A stretch of DNA of 22,498 nt from positions 1 to 22,498 of the forward strand of contig CALDOC010000159.1 of NCBI GenBank assembly GCA_937914675.1, given 5' to 3'. Below, piece after piece: positions 21,527 through 22,498 of this stretch (position 1 is the stretch's first letter; each line of letters starts with the position of its first letter). Made by a program: the position numbers and the translations under genes. This DNA is from an uncultured Sulfurimonas sp. (GTDB taxonomy: Bacteria; Campylobacterota; Campylobacteria; Campylobacterales; Sulfurimonadaceae). The notes beneath the pieces are model-generated. The model worked only from the letters and a program-made list of their open reading frames with translations. It ran no database searches and had not been told where the DNA came from.

Positions 21527-21615
21527 GCTAAAAGTAGTTGTAGTTTTATAAAGAAGTCGTTAAAAATGGATTTCAGACTTAATCTTTGATAGTATCAAGC
21601 CTTAATTGGGTGAGT

Positions 21616-22404
21616 TTAGCGTTTTAAACTATTTGTAGTTTGAAGCATTTCGTCACTAGTGGTAATAACTTTTGAGTTGGAATCATAAGCGCGCTGACCG
21701 GTAATCAGATCCGTAAGCTCAACAACAAGTTCAACGTTACTCAGTTCTACGAAACCTTGTCGTATAGATCCCTGTCCTTGAGTACCTGGAGTTCCTTCTA
21801 TTGGCTGACCAGAGCTATCCGTTTCTATATATAAATTGTCACCCATAGAGTGAAGTCCCGCTGGATTGATAAAACTAGTCGTTAAAACTTGACCTATTTG
21901 AGTGGCTTGCGTTTGACCGGCTTGAATAACCGTGACCGTGCCATCCGTCCCTATCTTAACAGTTGTCGCATCAGGTGGAACGACTATCTGAGGGAGAAGA
22001 GTATAGCCATCGCTGCTTACAACCGTCCCATTTTGATCGAGTTTAAAAGCGCCATTCCTCGAATAAACTTGAGTCCCATCGGGTAGTTCCATTTTAAAAA
22101 AACCCTTTCCTGTAATTGCCATATCAAGATCGTTATCAGTCTGTTTTAAAGAACCTTCTGAAAATATTTTATTTATTGCCGTTGGTCTAACGCCAAGACC
22201 CACTTCTATGCCTGTTGGACTTTTCGTAGTGTCGGTTGTTGAAGTACCCGCGTACTCCATTACATGGTACATCAAATCTGCAAACTCTGCGCGAGATTTC
22301 TTAAATCCTATCGTGTTAACGTTGGCAATGTTATTTGCCGTTGTATTGATTTGAGTCTGCATCCCCAACATTCCCGTTGAGGCCGTATATAGCGATTGCA
22401 TCAT
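21616..22404 (-). CDS. flgG: flagellar distal rod protein FlgG
   Basis: FlgG, 262 residues, forms the distal rod through the outer layers of the cell. The N-terminal rod motif (LYTASTGMLGMQTQINTTAN, then NIANVNTIGFKKSR) and the C-terminal one (FVELSNVELVVELTDLITGQRAYDSNSK) are complete, with the central MAITGKGFF and YSRNGAFKLDQNG segments. Length equals the usual 260-262. AAAGGA lies eight bases before the ATG at 22404; a second ATG follows immediately. It lies 16 bases after the preceding rod-type gene, so the two form a unit. The flgG stop is 132 bases from leuD with no strong terminator seen. Confidence 0.97.
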   Translation of the reverse strand: MMQSLYTASTGMLGMQTQINTTANNIANVNTIGFKKSRAEFADLMYHVMEYAGTSTTDTTKSPTGIEVGLGVRPTAINKIFSEGSLKQTDNDLDMAITGKGFFKMELPDGTQVYSRNGAFKLDQNGTVVSSDGYTLLPQIVVPPDATTVKIGTDGTVTVIQAGQTQATQIGQVLTTSFINPAGLHSMGDNLYIETDSSGQPIEGTPGTQGQGSIRQGFVELSNVELVVELTDLITGQRAYDSNSKVITTSDEMLQTTNSLKR

Positions 22405-22420
22405 TTTTTAAATCCTTTTA

Positions 22421-22498
22421 TTAAGCTTTTTTAGCAAGTTTTTCAATCGCGTCTCTATTCATATCATCCATCTGCGTGCTCATGGCTTTTTGATACAT
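22421..22498 (-). CDS. 3' end of a flagellar rod protein gene, probably flgF
   Basis: Only the last 25 residues are in the window, ending MNRDAIEKLAKKA, open at the right edge. The segment is helical. Position directly before flgG in the same direction, and the resemblance of the tail to the C-terminal helix of rod proteins, point to FlgF (sometimes named FlgG2 in Campylobacter). With so few residues this rests mainly on gene order. Confidence 0.5.
   Translation of the reverse strand: MYQKAMSTQMDDMNRDAIEKLAKKA

Noticed and set aside
21540..21615. TTGAT/ATCAA inverted repeat downstream of flgG as terminator
   Set aside because: Only five pairs with a three-base loop and no U-tract on the minus strand; too weak to annotate.
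1..22498. CRISPR array, tRNA/rRNA genes, transposases, integrase or attachment repeats
   Set aside because: No regularly spaced repeats, no T-arm-like tRNA signatures, no transposase or integrase frame, and no direct repeat pair flanking the 12670-13487 cassette was found by eye.

Overview
The window looks like chromosomal DNA of a motile, free-living Campylobacterota bacterium, most plausibly Sulfurimonas-like. This rests on protein character and gene order rather than on any search. The DNA is AT-rich. The run accD-thiE-like-rlmH-dksA-membrane protein-dusB and the neighbourhood nadK/aspS-adk match arrangements I recall from Campylobacter. The DapD is the long form, FliO has the large periplasmic domain described in Helicobacter, and promoters are mostly TATAAT boxes behind T-rich DNA without a clear -35. 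No rRNA, tRNA, CRISPR array, insertion sequence or transposase was found. No stretch over 300 bases lacks a gene.

Layout. 1-1859 (+): flagellar/chemotaxis cluster cheX-fliN-fliO with overlapping reading frames. 1870-7243 (-): seven-gene housekeeping operon, in transcription order accD, thiE-like, rlmH, dksA, a two-TM membrane protein, dusB and a PD-(D/E)XK-like protein. 7377-8108 (+): orphan polytopic membrane protein. 8113-11446: nadK (-) and aspS-adk (+) diverge from interlocking promoters. 11482-12485 (-): a second, gammaproteobacterial-looking adenylate kinase and an acidic coiled-coil protein. 12670-13487 (+): a two-gene accessory cassette, an HTH protein with a DUF6166-like N-terminus plus a ribbon-helix-helix-like protein. 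13510-14013 (-): ankyrin-repeat protein. 14140-15745 (+): dapD and a miniature flagellar rod/hook-like protein. 15742-17735 (-): a CI/LexA-like S24 repressor followed by an NlpC/P60 lipoprotein. 17877-21483 (-): operon leuD-leuB-TPR-CiaD-like-purU-trmL ending in a 44-residue membrane peptide. 21616-22498 (-): flgG and the 3' end of an upstream rod gene, probably flgF.

Working together: cheX/fliN/fliO, flgG/flgF and perhaps the mini rod protein serve the flagellum and its switch. accD feeds lipid synthesis; leuB/leuD and dapD make leucine and lysine/peptidoglycan precursors. nadK, the two adenylate kinases and purU manage nucleotide and one-carbon pools. dusB, rlmH, trmL and aspS serve translation.

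The least expected elements are the paired convergent adenylate kinases of different types, the DUF6166-like/RHH cassette with a 13-bp inverted repeat inside the first gene, the nuclease-fold protein that seems to lack its lysine, the miniature rod protein, the coupled 44-residue membrane peptide, and frequent TTG starts (accD, dksA, nadK, aspS, the NlpC/P60 gene and the RHH gene). None can be shown from sequence alone to be a new system; the DUF6166-like/RHH pair is the best accessory candidate.
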